Of a DNA stretch of 52,985 bases, positions 8,023 through 19,000 are shown one piece after another. Origin of the DNA: Parcubacteria group bacterium (lineage in GTDB: Bacteria > Patescibacteriota > Patescibacteriia > UBA9934 > GWF2-40-263); assembly GCA_013204395.1 (NCBI GenBank), contig JABMNZ010000009.1, positions 1 through 52,985 on the forward strand, given 5' to 3'. Under the pieces are notes generated by a model. The model was given only the letters and a program-made list of their open reading frames with translations. It had not been told where the DNA came from and ran no database searches. Position numbers and translations under genes: made by a program. Each line of letters starts with the position of its first letter. The stretch's first letter is position 1.

Positions 8023-8950
8023 GCGAAACCTCCGTCTGTGGGGTTGGTGGAGAAAGAATGACGGTAGGCTTACCCTGACCGTCCTTGCCGAAACGCGCGT
8101 GCATCCCGATTCCAAAGCCAGTGAACACCACAGCGGCGCCTCCAGCGATAGCCGCACCCGTCCCGAACCCGTTGGCGTTACTCTCGTAACGAGCGAGATC
8201 CGTGTCTGGTGTGAGGGGGTCTTGGTACTGAGCTTTTTGGCTCATCGCGATTCCGTAGAACACGCCCGCAGTGAGCGTCGCTACGCCGGCAGCAAGGAAC
8301 CACGGACGTGGGTCCTTCAACACCACAGCGCGAGACACGCCGAGATCTTCGGCTGTCAAACCCATGGGGTTGTCGCTCCACTTGGGGAGGGCTTGTCCCG
8401 GCTGGATGTAACGCGTCTCCATGAGCAAATCCCCAGGTCCGTAGACCTGGACAATGGCAGGGGTGTCGCTGTAGCGCGGCGCATTGCGCACACCAGAGAC
8501 CATCACGTAACCACCGATGGGTGGGTACACTGGCTCAGCATCCCCATCGGGAGCACTGGCGGCGGACTCGTAGAGCGCGAGCAGTGGATTGCCCGAGTCA
8601 ACGATCGTTTCAGGGAAATTGTATCCCGGATCCAAACGAAGACTCGAGTGAAACTCTGCAATCGCTCGTTCGTCGTTGCCGTTGATGAACGCTTCCATGG
8701 CCATCAGGCGATGGAAAGCCGCTGCCTGTTGGCGAGTGAGCTTCTCACTCACACACGGAAGGATGTCCATTCGCACCTTGCTCGCCTGAGTGAGCAGGGT
8801 GTCTGTGTCCAGCCTTCCGAAGGCTTCGACTCCGATGTCGATCGCCTGCTCGAGCTGCAGGGTCGTGGTGTTCTCTTGGCAGGCCGCGTGGCCCATCTGT
8901 GGGACCATCAGGCTCAGCGCGATAATCGCGCACCAAAGAATCGGCTTCAT
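8012..8950 (-). CDS. Secreted/membrane protein with TPR-like region, partner of the kinase (GC-rich)
   Basis: 312 aa from an ATG five bases after GGAGG; the track's GTG three bases upstream sits too close to that site. A cleavable signal (LWCAIIALSLMVPQMGHAA) is followed by a helical region (about 25-120) with a TPR-like stretch (AEFHSSLRLDPGYNFPE). A beta-rich segment (about 130-200) resembles carboxypeptidase-like or PEGA-type folds. Two hydrophobic segments lie near the C-terminus (WFLAAGVATLTAGVFYGIAM and GTGAAIAGGAAVVFTGFGI). The last codons overlap the kinase start in ATGGACGCTGA. Proteins of this layout sit beside Ser/Thr kinases in Myxococcota-like genomes. A sensory or scaffold role for the kinase is inferred; no enzyme motif is seen. 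Confidence 0.72.
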   Translation of the reverse strand: MKPILWCAIIALSLMVPQMGHAACQENTTTLQLEQAIDIGVEAFGRLDTDTLLTQASKVRMDILPCVSEKLTRQQAAAFHRLMAMEAFINGNDERAIAEFHSSLRLDPGYNFPETIVDSGNPLLALYESAASAPDGDAEPVYPPIGGYVMVSGVRNAPRYSDTPAIVQVYGPGDLLMETRYIQPGQALPKWSDNPMGLTAEDLGVSRAVVLKDPRPWFLAAGVATLTAGVFYGIAMSQKAQYQDPLTPDTDLARYESNANGFGTGAAIAGGAAVVFTGFGIGMHARFGKDGQGKPTVILSPPTPQTEVSHGR

Positions 8951-9283
8951 CACGTCCTCCGCGTTTCTCTTTTACTTCTCAGGAGTATAACCCCTGAAAA
9001 AAGGGCATGGGTATCGTCCGAACATATCCGAACGAGGCAGTTTTTTAGCATTAATCTGCCACAAGGTCAATATAACACTATGGAGAAAGATGTGCAGAAA
9101 AGGATCATTTTTATCCACATTCCGTCTCTGTAAAAGAGCTTTTTTTAAGTAAAAAGGATCAATTCTGTCTGACTGCCATTGACAAAAACCAAATAAATGC
9201 GTCTAATATAGGCAGTAGCTCTTTCTGAGATCAACCCTCCCGCACTTCACTGAGGTGGAGACGGGGCAAAAAAGGAGTCAGGG
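8951..9283. other. Divergent regulatory spacer between two GC-rich transcription units
   Basis: About 330 bases between the kinase-pair operon (minus) and the lipoprotein gene (plus). It is AT-rich, unlike the genes on both sides. It holds a strong plus-strand promoter (9179-9207), a TATACT -10-like hexamer for the minus operon (8984-8989), a direct repeat TCCGAAC spaced by three bases near 9017-9034, and a GGCAG/CTGCC inverted repeat near 9036-9060. The TCCGAAC pair lies between the two promoters and could be an operator; this is speculative. Confidence 0.45.
9179..9207 (+). promoter_or_regulatory. Sigma-70-type promoter for the GC-rich lipoprotein
   Basis: TTGACA at 9179-9184, a 17-base spacer, then TCTAAT at 9202-9207 (five of six -10 bases). 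Transcription would begin near 9214, giving a leader of about 70 bases. A GGAG site precedes the ATG at 9284. Confidence 0.75.
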
Positions 9284-9985
9284 ATGACCCGCTTCAAGAC
9301 CGCTATCCTGAGCCTGTGCCTCCTCCCCCTGCTGATGCTGTGGGGATGTGACGAACTCCCGGGCAACTGCCCGGACGGTGATTGCACCGGAGTCTGCGAC
9401 GGTGGCACCTGTGCCGACGACGACGATACCGGAGCAGACGACGACGACACCGGCGGCTTCGAGACGGTGACGCTGCACATCCAGTCCCCCACCGTGGCGA
9501 CCCGCCCCGACTACATGGAGGGCGCGCCCGAGGACCTGGACTGGCGCGGCGAGTTCCGAGTCGAAGGTCAGCTGACCCACGAGAACGCGTCCGAGTGCGT
9601 CTATGAGGTCGACGAGCCGGTCACCGACCTGCGTGTCACTCTCGACGGAGAAGGCTTCCGCTGCGCCCCCAACTTCGCAACGGTGAGCTCTGAGGACAAC
9701 GGCGCAGAGCTGGACGTCCTCTGGGACAGCCCGTACACCTGCGCCACCGACCCCGACGGCGAGTACGGCACGTACGACGTGTACACAACCCTCAACGACG
9801 ACGGTCAGGTCGAGATCCGGATTGGCATCTACATGCCCGCCCCAATCGTGGGCAACGAGTTCTACGCTGAAGATGGTGACCAGCTCATGGAAGGAACGGT
9901 CTCGTGGGACCTCTCCGAGATCTACTTCCGCACCATCACTCCGGCCGGCAACGAGACGGAACGCACGGTCTACCGAAACGACTAG
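9284..9985 (+). CDS. Asp-rich secreted lipoprotein of unknown function (GC-rich)
   Basis: 233 aa. A lipoprotein signal ends in MLWGC (Cys22). It is followed by a Cys-containing segment (LPGNCPDGDCTGVCDGGTC) and two acidic units (ADDDDTG, ADDDDTGG) that act as a linker. The rest (about 60-233) is a compact, probably beta-rich domain with three further cysteines; I recognise no family. Such Cys/Asp-rich lipoproteins are abundant in Myxococcota/Bradymonadia-type genomes. One sampled line inside the gene counts 39 G+C of 60, against 25 of 60 in a line of the neighbouring giant gene. SD is GGAG before the ATG. It has its own promoter and terminator, so it is a single-gene unit. Confidence 0.8.
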   Translation: MTRFKTAILSLCLLPLLMLWGCDELPGNCPDGDCTGVCDGGTCADDDDTGADDDDTGGFETVTLHIQSPTVATRPDYMEGAPEDLDWRGEFRVEGQLTHENASECVYEVDEPVTDLRVTLDGEGFRCAPNFATVSSEDNGAELDVLWDSPYTCATDPDGEYGTYDVYTTLNDDGQVEIRIGIYMPAPIVGNEFYAEDGDQLMEGTVSWDLSEIYFRTITPAGNETERTVYRND

Positions 9986-9995
9986 AACGAGTCGT
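9978..9995 (+). repeat. Small hairpin over the lipoprotein stop codon
   Basis: ACGACT, loop AGAACG, AGTCGT: a perfect 6-bp stem whose left arm contains the last codons and the TAG stop. It precedes the proper terminator by a few bases and could protect the mRNA 3' end. Confidence 0.4.
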
Positions 9996-10001
9996 TTCCC
10001 C

Positions 10002-10025
10002 CCCAGCAACACGCTGGGTTTTTTT
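10002..10025 (+). terminator. Intrinsic terminator of the lipoprotein gene
   Basis: CCCAGC, loop AACAC, GCTGGG followed by a run of seven T. It lies 17 bases after the stop codon. Confidence 0.9.
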
Positions 10026-10043
10026 ATTGAACTACCTGAAACT

Positions 10044-10072
10044 AAAAAGACAGGCTTAACACCTGTCTTTTT
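10044..10072. terminator. Bidirectional terminator after the giant surface protein gene
   Basis: AAAAAGACAGG, loop CTTAACA, CCTGTCTTTTT: an 11-bp perfect stem flanked by A and T runs. It lies 12 bases past the giant gene's stop codon on the minus strand and back-to-back with the lipoprotein terminator. Confidence 0.88.
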
Positions 10073-10083
10073 TAATCTTGTTT

Positions 10084-13000
10084 CTACTCGGGGATCACAG
10101 AAATCGTGCCACCCCAATTTATCCACGGATTTGCAACACCTCCTAAGAAATATTCTGTTTCGCAATCTTCGGATCCTCCACCAGGACAGTCTTCAATATT
10201 ACACTCATCAATCCCTGCACCAGCACTATCCAACCCCGTGAAACACTCCTCACCTGTATCAGCACTCTCACTATCACAGAACCCAGTACACCAACCCCAG
10301 TTGTCCATGACGTGAATGCGTGGTTGGAATACACAAGCCTCACTCGCGACACATGGGGAGTTTACCAAACGTCCATCGTCTTCAAAATTACAGTTTCTTC
10401 CGGCGGCGGTTAGATCTGATACTTGCCCTGGAGTACACGTGTAATCATGCGTATAAGTCAGGTAACTTGATGAACAGGCTCTTGGACTATCTCCAAACTC
10501 ACCCTCAGAACCGTCCGTACAGATATCCTGTTTGGTCACTGGATTTACCCCACGATGATTCTTATAGAAGTTATCTGTAGCATTAGAACCACTTTGTGAC
10601 CCTGTTGACCAGGGCTGATCTCCTGTAAGAGCCGTAAAGTCATCACCCCAGTCCACCACAATTCTTCTAATCGGCATGTGATCGGTATCGGCATAGGCAA
10701 AGAAACTTGCAGATGCTCTGTAACTTGCTTCGGCCTCAATACTCCCGCTGGTGGACTCATCTATCGTGAAGGAATCCTCAGCTCCCTCCTGACAATCAGA
10801 TCCATTACACGAACCTACAGCTGCAATGTGCGGAACATCACCATCGTTATCGTATCTATTATTCCAAAACCAATCACCTTGCCCCTGTGAAGTTACATCA
10901 GGTAAATCGTAAGGAGTCCAGTTTTCCCTAGGGTCGTTGTTAAACTTTGTAATCATTTGACTAATGGTCCAATCAGCCAATCCGGCATAACCATCATTGT
11001 CAAACACCACCATACCGTAGAGTTTTCCAAATATCTGTGATAGCCGGTCGATAACTGCTGCCTCGTCAGAACCTCCATTTAGTGCCCATCCTGGAGGTGT
11101 GTCACTATCCAACATACAAGTTGCGCTCACGAAATAACCTGTTTCAAAGTCTGCTACACCAAAACAAGTATTAGATTCACAATCATCATTAGAATCACAA
11201 GTCGTAGAAGAGTTACCGTCTGGTCCAACTCCACCTTTCCCATTATAAAGACCACCGTCACACACCGCACCTGCACAATAATCTCCAGGTGAAGAACTGC
11301 AATCAATTTCATTATAAGAAGGAGTGCCATCTTCTAAGAAAACATTGTTATCAAGAGAACAAGGCAAGAAACTAGGAGAACTGGCACCGTCGTCACTGAC
11401 AGTACATAAACCCGCATGAGTAGGTCCTCCACACTCGATAAGCCTGTTATTATCCCATGAGCACCAATCATAATTTCTATTTGTACCATCCAAACAACTA
11501 CAATCATTTTCCTTGCAATAATCTACACCACCAAATACGGGGAAGCCTATTGAAGTGTCTTGATAAGCACGTGCATCATCACCAGTACTTGATGTGATTG
11601 AACCAGATGAACAACTAACGGTAGGATCTGCCGGAGCAGGATCTTTGGACAAACCTTCTGAACACATGACAACCCTATTTGGAAATGGATCAGGTAAATC
11701 CTCCATTATCTGATAATCCGTAGCTTTCCCAAATTGCGCTTGCCCCGTTGAGTTTGAATACCCAAAGAAATTAGTGTCGTCACCTCCAATTGTGTACCTG
11801 TCTTCGCCTGTCTGCCAAAGTCTGTCTGTAAACGCCGCATTATAAGTATCGAACGGAAGACTATCATCTCCCCCGAGCGTTTTTGTGGAAACCTGAACCA
11901 GGGATGTACAAACAGCTTCTGGATTGAAACTGTACGTCAAATTTCTGAAACCCTCACCACTGAATATACTTCCAGATTCAATATAGCCCGGTAGATCCTC
12001 AATGGAATTTTCGGGTGAAAAGAATTGATCTAGGTGACCACCATTTGATGTTGTTGGCAAAACACCTCTTGCAAGACAATCATTATAATAGTCATATGCC
12101 TCGCTAAATAGGTCTTTTTTCATGACATAAAACCGTGCCTCTGTCTCATGATTTTGATTATACTGATGCCAGTAACCCGTAGAATTTGCCCAATGATCAT
12201 ATACATCCTCAACGGCATAGTAAAAATTACTTGAATCATCTGTCAAACTCCAATCCCAGTTGCTCCAACCTGGTACCTGAGTCGGTGGCAGACATTTGGC
12301 ACCCACATCTTCACTTACATCTGTTTTATAAGACAGCTTCGGAACACAGACATATGGACAATCCCAATCCCCACCAGAACACATTGTTCCATCATCAGGA
12401 GCTTGCTCTCCACAACCAGTCATTACACCAAAGTACCCATCGGGACACCACGCACCCGCAATACAATCATCTTGCCCTCCCGAATTCAGATTACTCGCCT
12501 CTTCTTTAAAATCCTCCCAAGATCCGTCATTACACAAATTATCCTGTACCTCAGCACATGCTATCTGTGTTGTTCCGACGTTATATGCCATGTCAATTTC
12601 CGCGCAGTAATAGGTGTCCTGTGGGGAATATCCTGCGCTGGTGAACTTAGCATATAGATCTGTTGCTCCTGCTAGCTGGTCAATTGGAAGCCATGATAGA
12701 CATGCTTGGTCTTCATTATTTGGTGACCCCTTAGTTTGAATGGAGGTATCGCGTTCAATACAATATCCACTCCATCCGTACATAGTAGATATTTGTGAAA
12801 GAGGTTCACACTTAACTTCCGTGTCTCCCGCCACAAAGCAATCAGCATCATCAAGACAGGCAATACCTGTAAATGCCCCCGCGGCACAAATACCTTCTGG
12901 GATCACTCCATCCTCATCTGAAGGAAACTCACTTCCTAAAGGAAAATACTTAATGCCAGCCGAACCCTGGTTTCCGAATTCCACCTTATCGTAAGAACAC

Positions 13001-16000
13001 TCACAGTCGACTGGATTTCCATCGTTATCCAAAGAACACACCAGCGCATCTTGGAATCCATTTAAGAATGAATATGGGGAAGACGACTGGCTTAAGTTAT
13101 TGACGGCATCATCTTCTGTAAACGAAGAGTACTCAGGGGAAACACCATCGTCACCAATTTTTTCAACATTTGTATATATTTTCCACGAACTAACGACATC
13201 TACTGGGAACGGAGAATCAAATTCTGGATAGCCTCTGCAGGCTTCACTACGTGCATCACCCAAATACAGTGGATCTGCCAAACCATTACCATCACTGTCA
13301 GTAATGTCCGTTAAGCACTGATTATTGAAACAGCTACCCACAACAGATGTTGAAGCTGGAACACAGACCTGCTGTGATCCACAAGCCTCTTCTCCATCCC
13401 CGTCAATATCATCAGTGTCGACACAGGCATCACGATTAGCCTCATCACTTGTAAGCACATCTACACAAACGTACTGTCGCGGATCACAAATTGGCGTAGA
13501 AACACTCCCAGCCGTAGCCCCCACACAGTCTGTATGAACATTGCCAGTATAACTATCAGGATTGCAGGAACAATCTGCGTTCGCAGGACACGTATCTGCT
13601 TGAGCCTGACAGTACCCGACTACACATTCTTCTGGATCTCCATTAGGACGTGTTCCACAATCATCGTTATCAGCACATGAAGTGCTACCACCGTCGCAAG
13701 ATCCAACGCGACAGGACCCACCGTTTCCAACACCCCCTCTATCCACAATTCCATCAAGATCATCATCTATAGGCTCAGATGAATCGCACTCTCCTGCTTT
13801 ATATACAAGACGGTAATCGGTTTCTGTTGAGTTTTCACAGGCATAAAAACATTTACCTGACCCACCCGTTGCTGCTTCATCACAACCACCATATCCAGCG
13901 GCCGTACACGCACTATCAACCGTACATGTAGGAGATGTTAAATCAATTTCACAGTCAGTGAACGAGTCGCAGGCCTCTGGAAGATAGTTATCATTCTCAC
14001 GTGGTTCTCCATCCGTATCTACGCAGTAAGCGGCGGCCTGTACATTAAACTGATTATAAGATTCAATTGGCAACTGGTTTGGGATGGTGTTTCCGGAGTA
14101 TTCGAAACCGCTCCAGGTTACGTCACGGGAAGCGTAATCTTCTGTGGTGAGAATCTCAACGTCGCGTGGCTCCCAATTTGTACAGATGGTTTCTTCTCCT
14201 TGGAGTTTTCCTTCAATACACAAATCGATAGAGTCACAAATCCTGTCATAGGTATTTGTGGAAGAGTTCCAACTGGTTTTTGAGCTGTCGCAAGCAAGCC
14301 AAGCACTACAAGACCTGTCTCTATTCACCTTCAAAATTTCATTGGTGTCGTTACCGAGCTTGTATTGTGTCGTAGTGGAGTAATTAGAGGCACCGAGCAG
14401 GATAGGGGGTATAACATCAAATGTGTCGGGCACTTCCCACACGTTGGTACAAACTCCAGAAACCTCTTCACCCTCATATGTTGTAAGAACGGGGCAATCT
14501 GTATTACCCAAACAAGATCGTTCCAAATAAACATCGTTTGGGTTAGATATCAGCGGATCTCCATCAATAAACAACTCCGATGTTGAAGTCTCAATGTAAT
14601 CACTCGAATCAACCTCATACCCACATCGGCGCATACATAGGTCCACCGTATCCTCTAGTCCTGTTCCAAGCCCGGCCTCCAATCCGTAGAACTCGGCATC
14701 TGACTCAGAGATCTCAAAGACTCCTGCTCCCTCGACTTCACAGGTGATCGGATCCACAAGATCATTTTCTTTTCCACCAAAGAAGATATCTGCATGAACA
14801 GACGTGACGTAACTGGCGCCGGCGTTATAAGAGAGATCTGAATTTGTTGTGTTGTAGAAAAGTGCACAAGCCTGCTTTTGGCTTACACGTCCTTCACAGC
14901 GCTGAGACTCGCGCACTGCTTCATCTGCAAGGAGCTCATTATTTGTAAAGTAATAACTTTGTCCATAAGAATAAGCCGCACTTGTGTCGACAACATCAAT
15001 AAACTCGGTACAAAGATTATATTGAGCGTCACACTGGGCTACCCAACCATCATATCCAGGGTCTCCATTACGCCATGCCTTAAAGGTATCTCCATCCTCA
15101 ATAATGGAGGAGTCTTCACCGATATCAAACTCACCATCGGCATTCTCATCGGTCCAATAACAAGGTTCTGTTGTTCCAGATCGGAACCAACCTAAGTACG
15201 ACTGATTCCCAAGTGGAACACCATTTTTATATTCACAGAACTTAGCCAGAGGGTGCTTGAAGTAGAAGTTACCACTCTCTTCAGAGGCCCACTCTTCACA
15301 GAATAGGGCTTGTTGATCACAGAGAATCTCATCGTAACTTGCCGGTAAATCTATGTAATACTTGCTTTCAAACTCTGTCACTTCTGTTTGTGTTTGGTTA
15401 TACGTAGGCTCTCCAAACTCGGTACAACCCATTCCAACAGGTTCACACGCAACCCCATCGTTCACAATCATGTACACGGGGCTATCAGCGCGAACAAACC
15501 GTGTTTCAGGTCCGTAGACGATACCAAAGTTTCCTTCTATAGGCAGTGGTGTTTCAAATGTTTTTTCCGCGGTGAACGTACAGTAAGAGGTGCCAACAAT
15601 AATCGTACAGAGTGTTTGTCCACCAACTTCACAATCTGTGTTTGTCAGGGCTACTTCTCCGTCTGTTAAATCATTTGGCGTGTCTGTTGTATACACACAG
15701 CGAGCGTTGAAAACCTCGGCAGACTCACTTGCTGAATTATGTGTGTTAAAGAATCCTTCACAACCAACAACTTCTTCACTACAAATATTTGTGAATTGAT
15801 ATAGGTCTGCATCATTCCCATTGTGATCTGTGTAGGCTTCACAACCAAGGTAGTACTGATCTGAATCTGCACCCGCTGGTGTTTGATCACAAACAGAAGG
15901 AACTACCCAGGAATCTTTAATGAGTGTGACATTTTCCTCTGCCTGCTTGAGAGTAATGTTATCGATGTAGAAAAGATCGGGACCTGCGTCCATGTAGAAC

Positions 16001-19000
16001 CGCAAAATGGCGTTTTCATCAAAATCATCAAAAGCACTGGTATCCAATGGTCCAATACTATAAAGACTCCATCTACCAGAAAGTTCTATCGTGTCATCAA
16101 TCAAAGGATCTGAAAGAGGATCAACCATGTTGTGAACTAGTCCACCACCCCCCTCTTCAACAAATTCGACGGAAAGTTCTCCATCTCCCTTTGCCCAGAA
16201 ATCTAGAACAAACGTTTTTCCAGCAACTATTGTGTCAGTTAGCGTTCCACAACTTTCTTGTCCATCAGCAATTGTACAGCTCATATCAGCTACGAGGTCT
16301 GCGTCAACAAGCGTCTCCACCTCACAACCAGCATCCGTCACAGTTCCTCCAACAGAGGTGCAAGTTGCGGTTGCATCTTCATCGTACGTAGCCGTTGTAT
16401 CTGTGGCGTTTAGATAAATCTGTACTGTCTCAAATCCCGGGCTGGTTCCAGTGGTATTTGTGACAGAAAGCGAATGTCCATCTGTGGCAACAGACTCGTT
16501 TGAGATAGCAAGATCTTCATTTTTTAGCGGGCCAATGAACACGTAGTCCTCATACGTACCCCCCTCAAAGTTCTCGTCCAAAATAGTGGTGGCATTGCGT
16601 CCTGATCCACCCGTGTACTCTCTACAACCACTCTGACTCTCAGAACACGACGTTGATTCACTTGAAAGGACGTAATAACGACAGAATCCTTGATTTGCCC
16701 AGAACCCACCTGAAGCCTGACAATCTGTTTGGTTGGAATTGTCCATTCTGTATGGAGTACACGCATCATCCACAGAAACAGTCATTGAGTGCAGACGATA
16801 GTGAGGTTCTCCAGCGGGGTCAAAGTACTCACGACAGTCAGGGTTATCAAAAATATCATCATGCTCATCACACTCATCATTCCACCAGACGTCGTTTATC
16901 ATTTCTGTACCAGAACCTAAGTTGTCATCACAAACAATAACATTCTCAGAAGTCATTAAGACATGAGTACAAGGTGCATTTTCTGCGTCTACCTCTGTAA
17001 AACCAGAATAGTTGAACGTTGATGAGTATGTGCTGGAATCATAATTAGATGAAAGTAAGTACCACGTCATCAGCTGATAACCAGCATTATCTGATCCCTC
17101 CCATGTATAAAATGTGGCTGGAGTGTTATTTCTCGCTGTCCCGTCGGCAATGGCCTCAGTCAAACAAGATCTTGTATCTGTGAAATACTCCGTCCCCTCT
17201 CCCCCTTCTCCAGCCGCAGCAAGAGATGTGAATGCATCACATCCAACATTCTGTTCACTACAAGTAGAGGCACTTGTAGCAATGAAGTAAAGCGGGAAAC
17301 TTTCTGATTCACGATCTGTTGCCTCTTGCTTGTAAGTTGTATATCCAACACAGGACGAAGGACATTCATCTAGTGAGGAAATGATGGCTGGAACGGAAGG
17401 ATCTCCATCCTCTGGAGAGTAAAGGCTACAACCAACTTCTTGGGCAGTACATGCCTGAGCATAATCCCCACAAGCGACTGGATCCGACGCCCTACCCGTA
17501 CATCCCAAGTACTCAGGTGCCACTTTGTAATAAGCGAGCTGGGAGTTGAGGCTATATCCTTGTGTGAATCCATTTGCATCTTCCCCCAGCTCAAGCTGGA
17601 AGGCATCCAGATAAATATTTGGTGAATACACAACTACCTGAAGTAGATCTGTGTCAGCTGGTGTAGTGAATGTACATTCAAAACGAGCCCACTTCCCCGT
17701 AGGAAACTGTACTGGGTCAGATGGATCCAAGGTAACTACATACTTGCTATTTCCTAAATCTTGCGCACAATCTCCCGCATAGGAAGTACCAGAAATGTCC
17801 ACTGCCACACCATCCTCATCGTAAAGAAACACCGACACTAACGTATCTGCAGCAGTTGCATTATCAACCTTTGCGTAAAAACTGAACGTATAGAAATTAT
17901 TCCCCGTTACGTTAACAAATTGCTGAAGAAAACTGCCATTCGTTAAAAATGAGTTGCTTCCATAATTTGACTGGACGGTTGTTATCGCTTGTGTGGAAGA
18001 GCTCCCTGAAAGATTGTTCCAATCGTCTGGGAATCCATCCGAATCTTCATCGTCTTCAAAACTTGAATTCATTATTGAGTTGAGGACAAGGTTGTCTGTA
18101 AATTCATACAACTGTGTACATCCCCCATTATCCTCATCACACTCTACCGCATCGTGTGTAAGATAAATTCGATCTTCGTAAGCAAAATTGCTGTAAGTAT
18201 TTGTCAGGGACGTGCCAGAAGAATAGGAATACGTAGCACGAGCAGCTGCGTCTGTTGTGGTAGCGTCTAGGTAAGCCCAATCGTCATCCCGGTCAGCAAC
18301 AATGTAATTATCCCCTGTTGGCAACCAAACATACTCATCGTCTGATTCATCATTTTGTGTACCCGCATCATCAAAATACTTCTGTGTTCGATACCACCTA
18401 CACCCAGCATTATCCTGACCACACACACTAAAGTCTACGGTGTTTACAAGAAAATCTACCCCTTCACCCGTATTGGTATTTTCAAAACTTAAACATGAGG
18501 CAAACTGCTCTGGACATTCATCACCCCTAAAACGCCAAGTGTTCTTTTCTTCTACACAGTAACCGTATCCATCTGAACAATTTCCGTCATTATCTTCCCC
18601 AATACAACTTGGAGCATCTGCACAATAGGTCAGTCGTCCATTCGTCTGAGGGCTAAGGCGGATTTCACCATTGACCAGAGCACGACACTGGGCATCTGGA
18701 TATTTCAACACCCAGTTTGGATCAATAAGGTGACACCACTGTGTACTGGTACCCGTTGGTCCAATGTCTCCACTTTGTGAACAAGTATCAAATCCATCGA
18801 TAATATCCTGAAGTGTGGCGGCCCCATTGGCATTTCTAAAAGCTGCCAGCTCCCATCCAATTGGAATCACACGAGCCTTTCGAAGCTTTACGAGGTTTCC
18901 ATAACAAAACCCGTAGTTGAAACAATTTAGATCCTGGTTTGTTGCAAACTCGTCTGGTCCAATCAATTTCCAATCACCACTGATAAACCCCTCATCAATT

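Noticed and set aside
7964-9133. 389-aa plus-strand ORF
   Set aside because: It lies opposite the kinase and its partner gene and has no domain or codon signal; it is a shadow of GC-rich genes.
1580-9985. Single genomic island bounded by direct repeats or integrase
   Set aside because: Native serS and a RAYT element split the GC-rich genes, and no integrase or att-like repeat is visible.
9278-10165. 295-aa minus-strand ORF opposite the lipoprotein
   Set aside because: It runs through the lipoprotein gene and two terminators; the plus frame has a promoter, SD and signal peptide.
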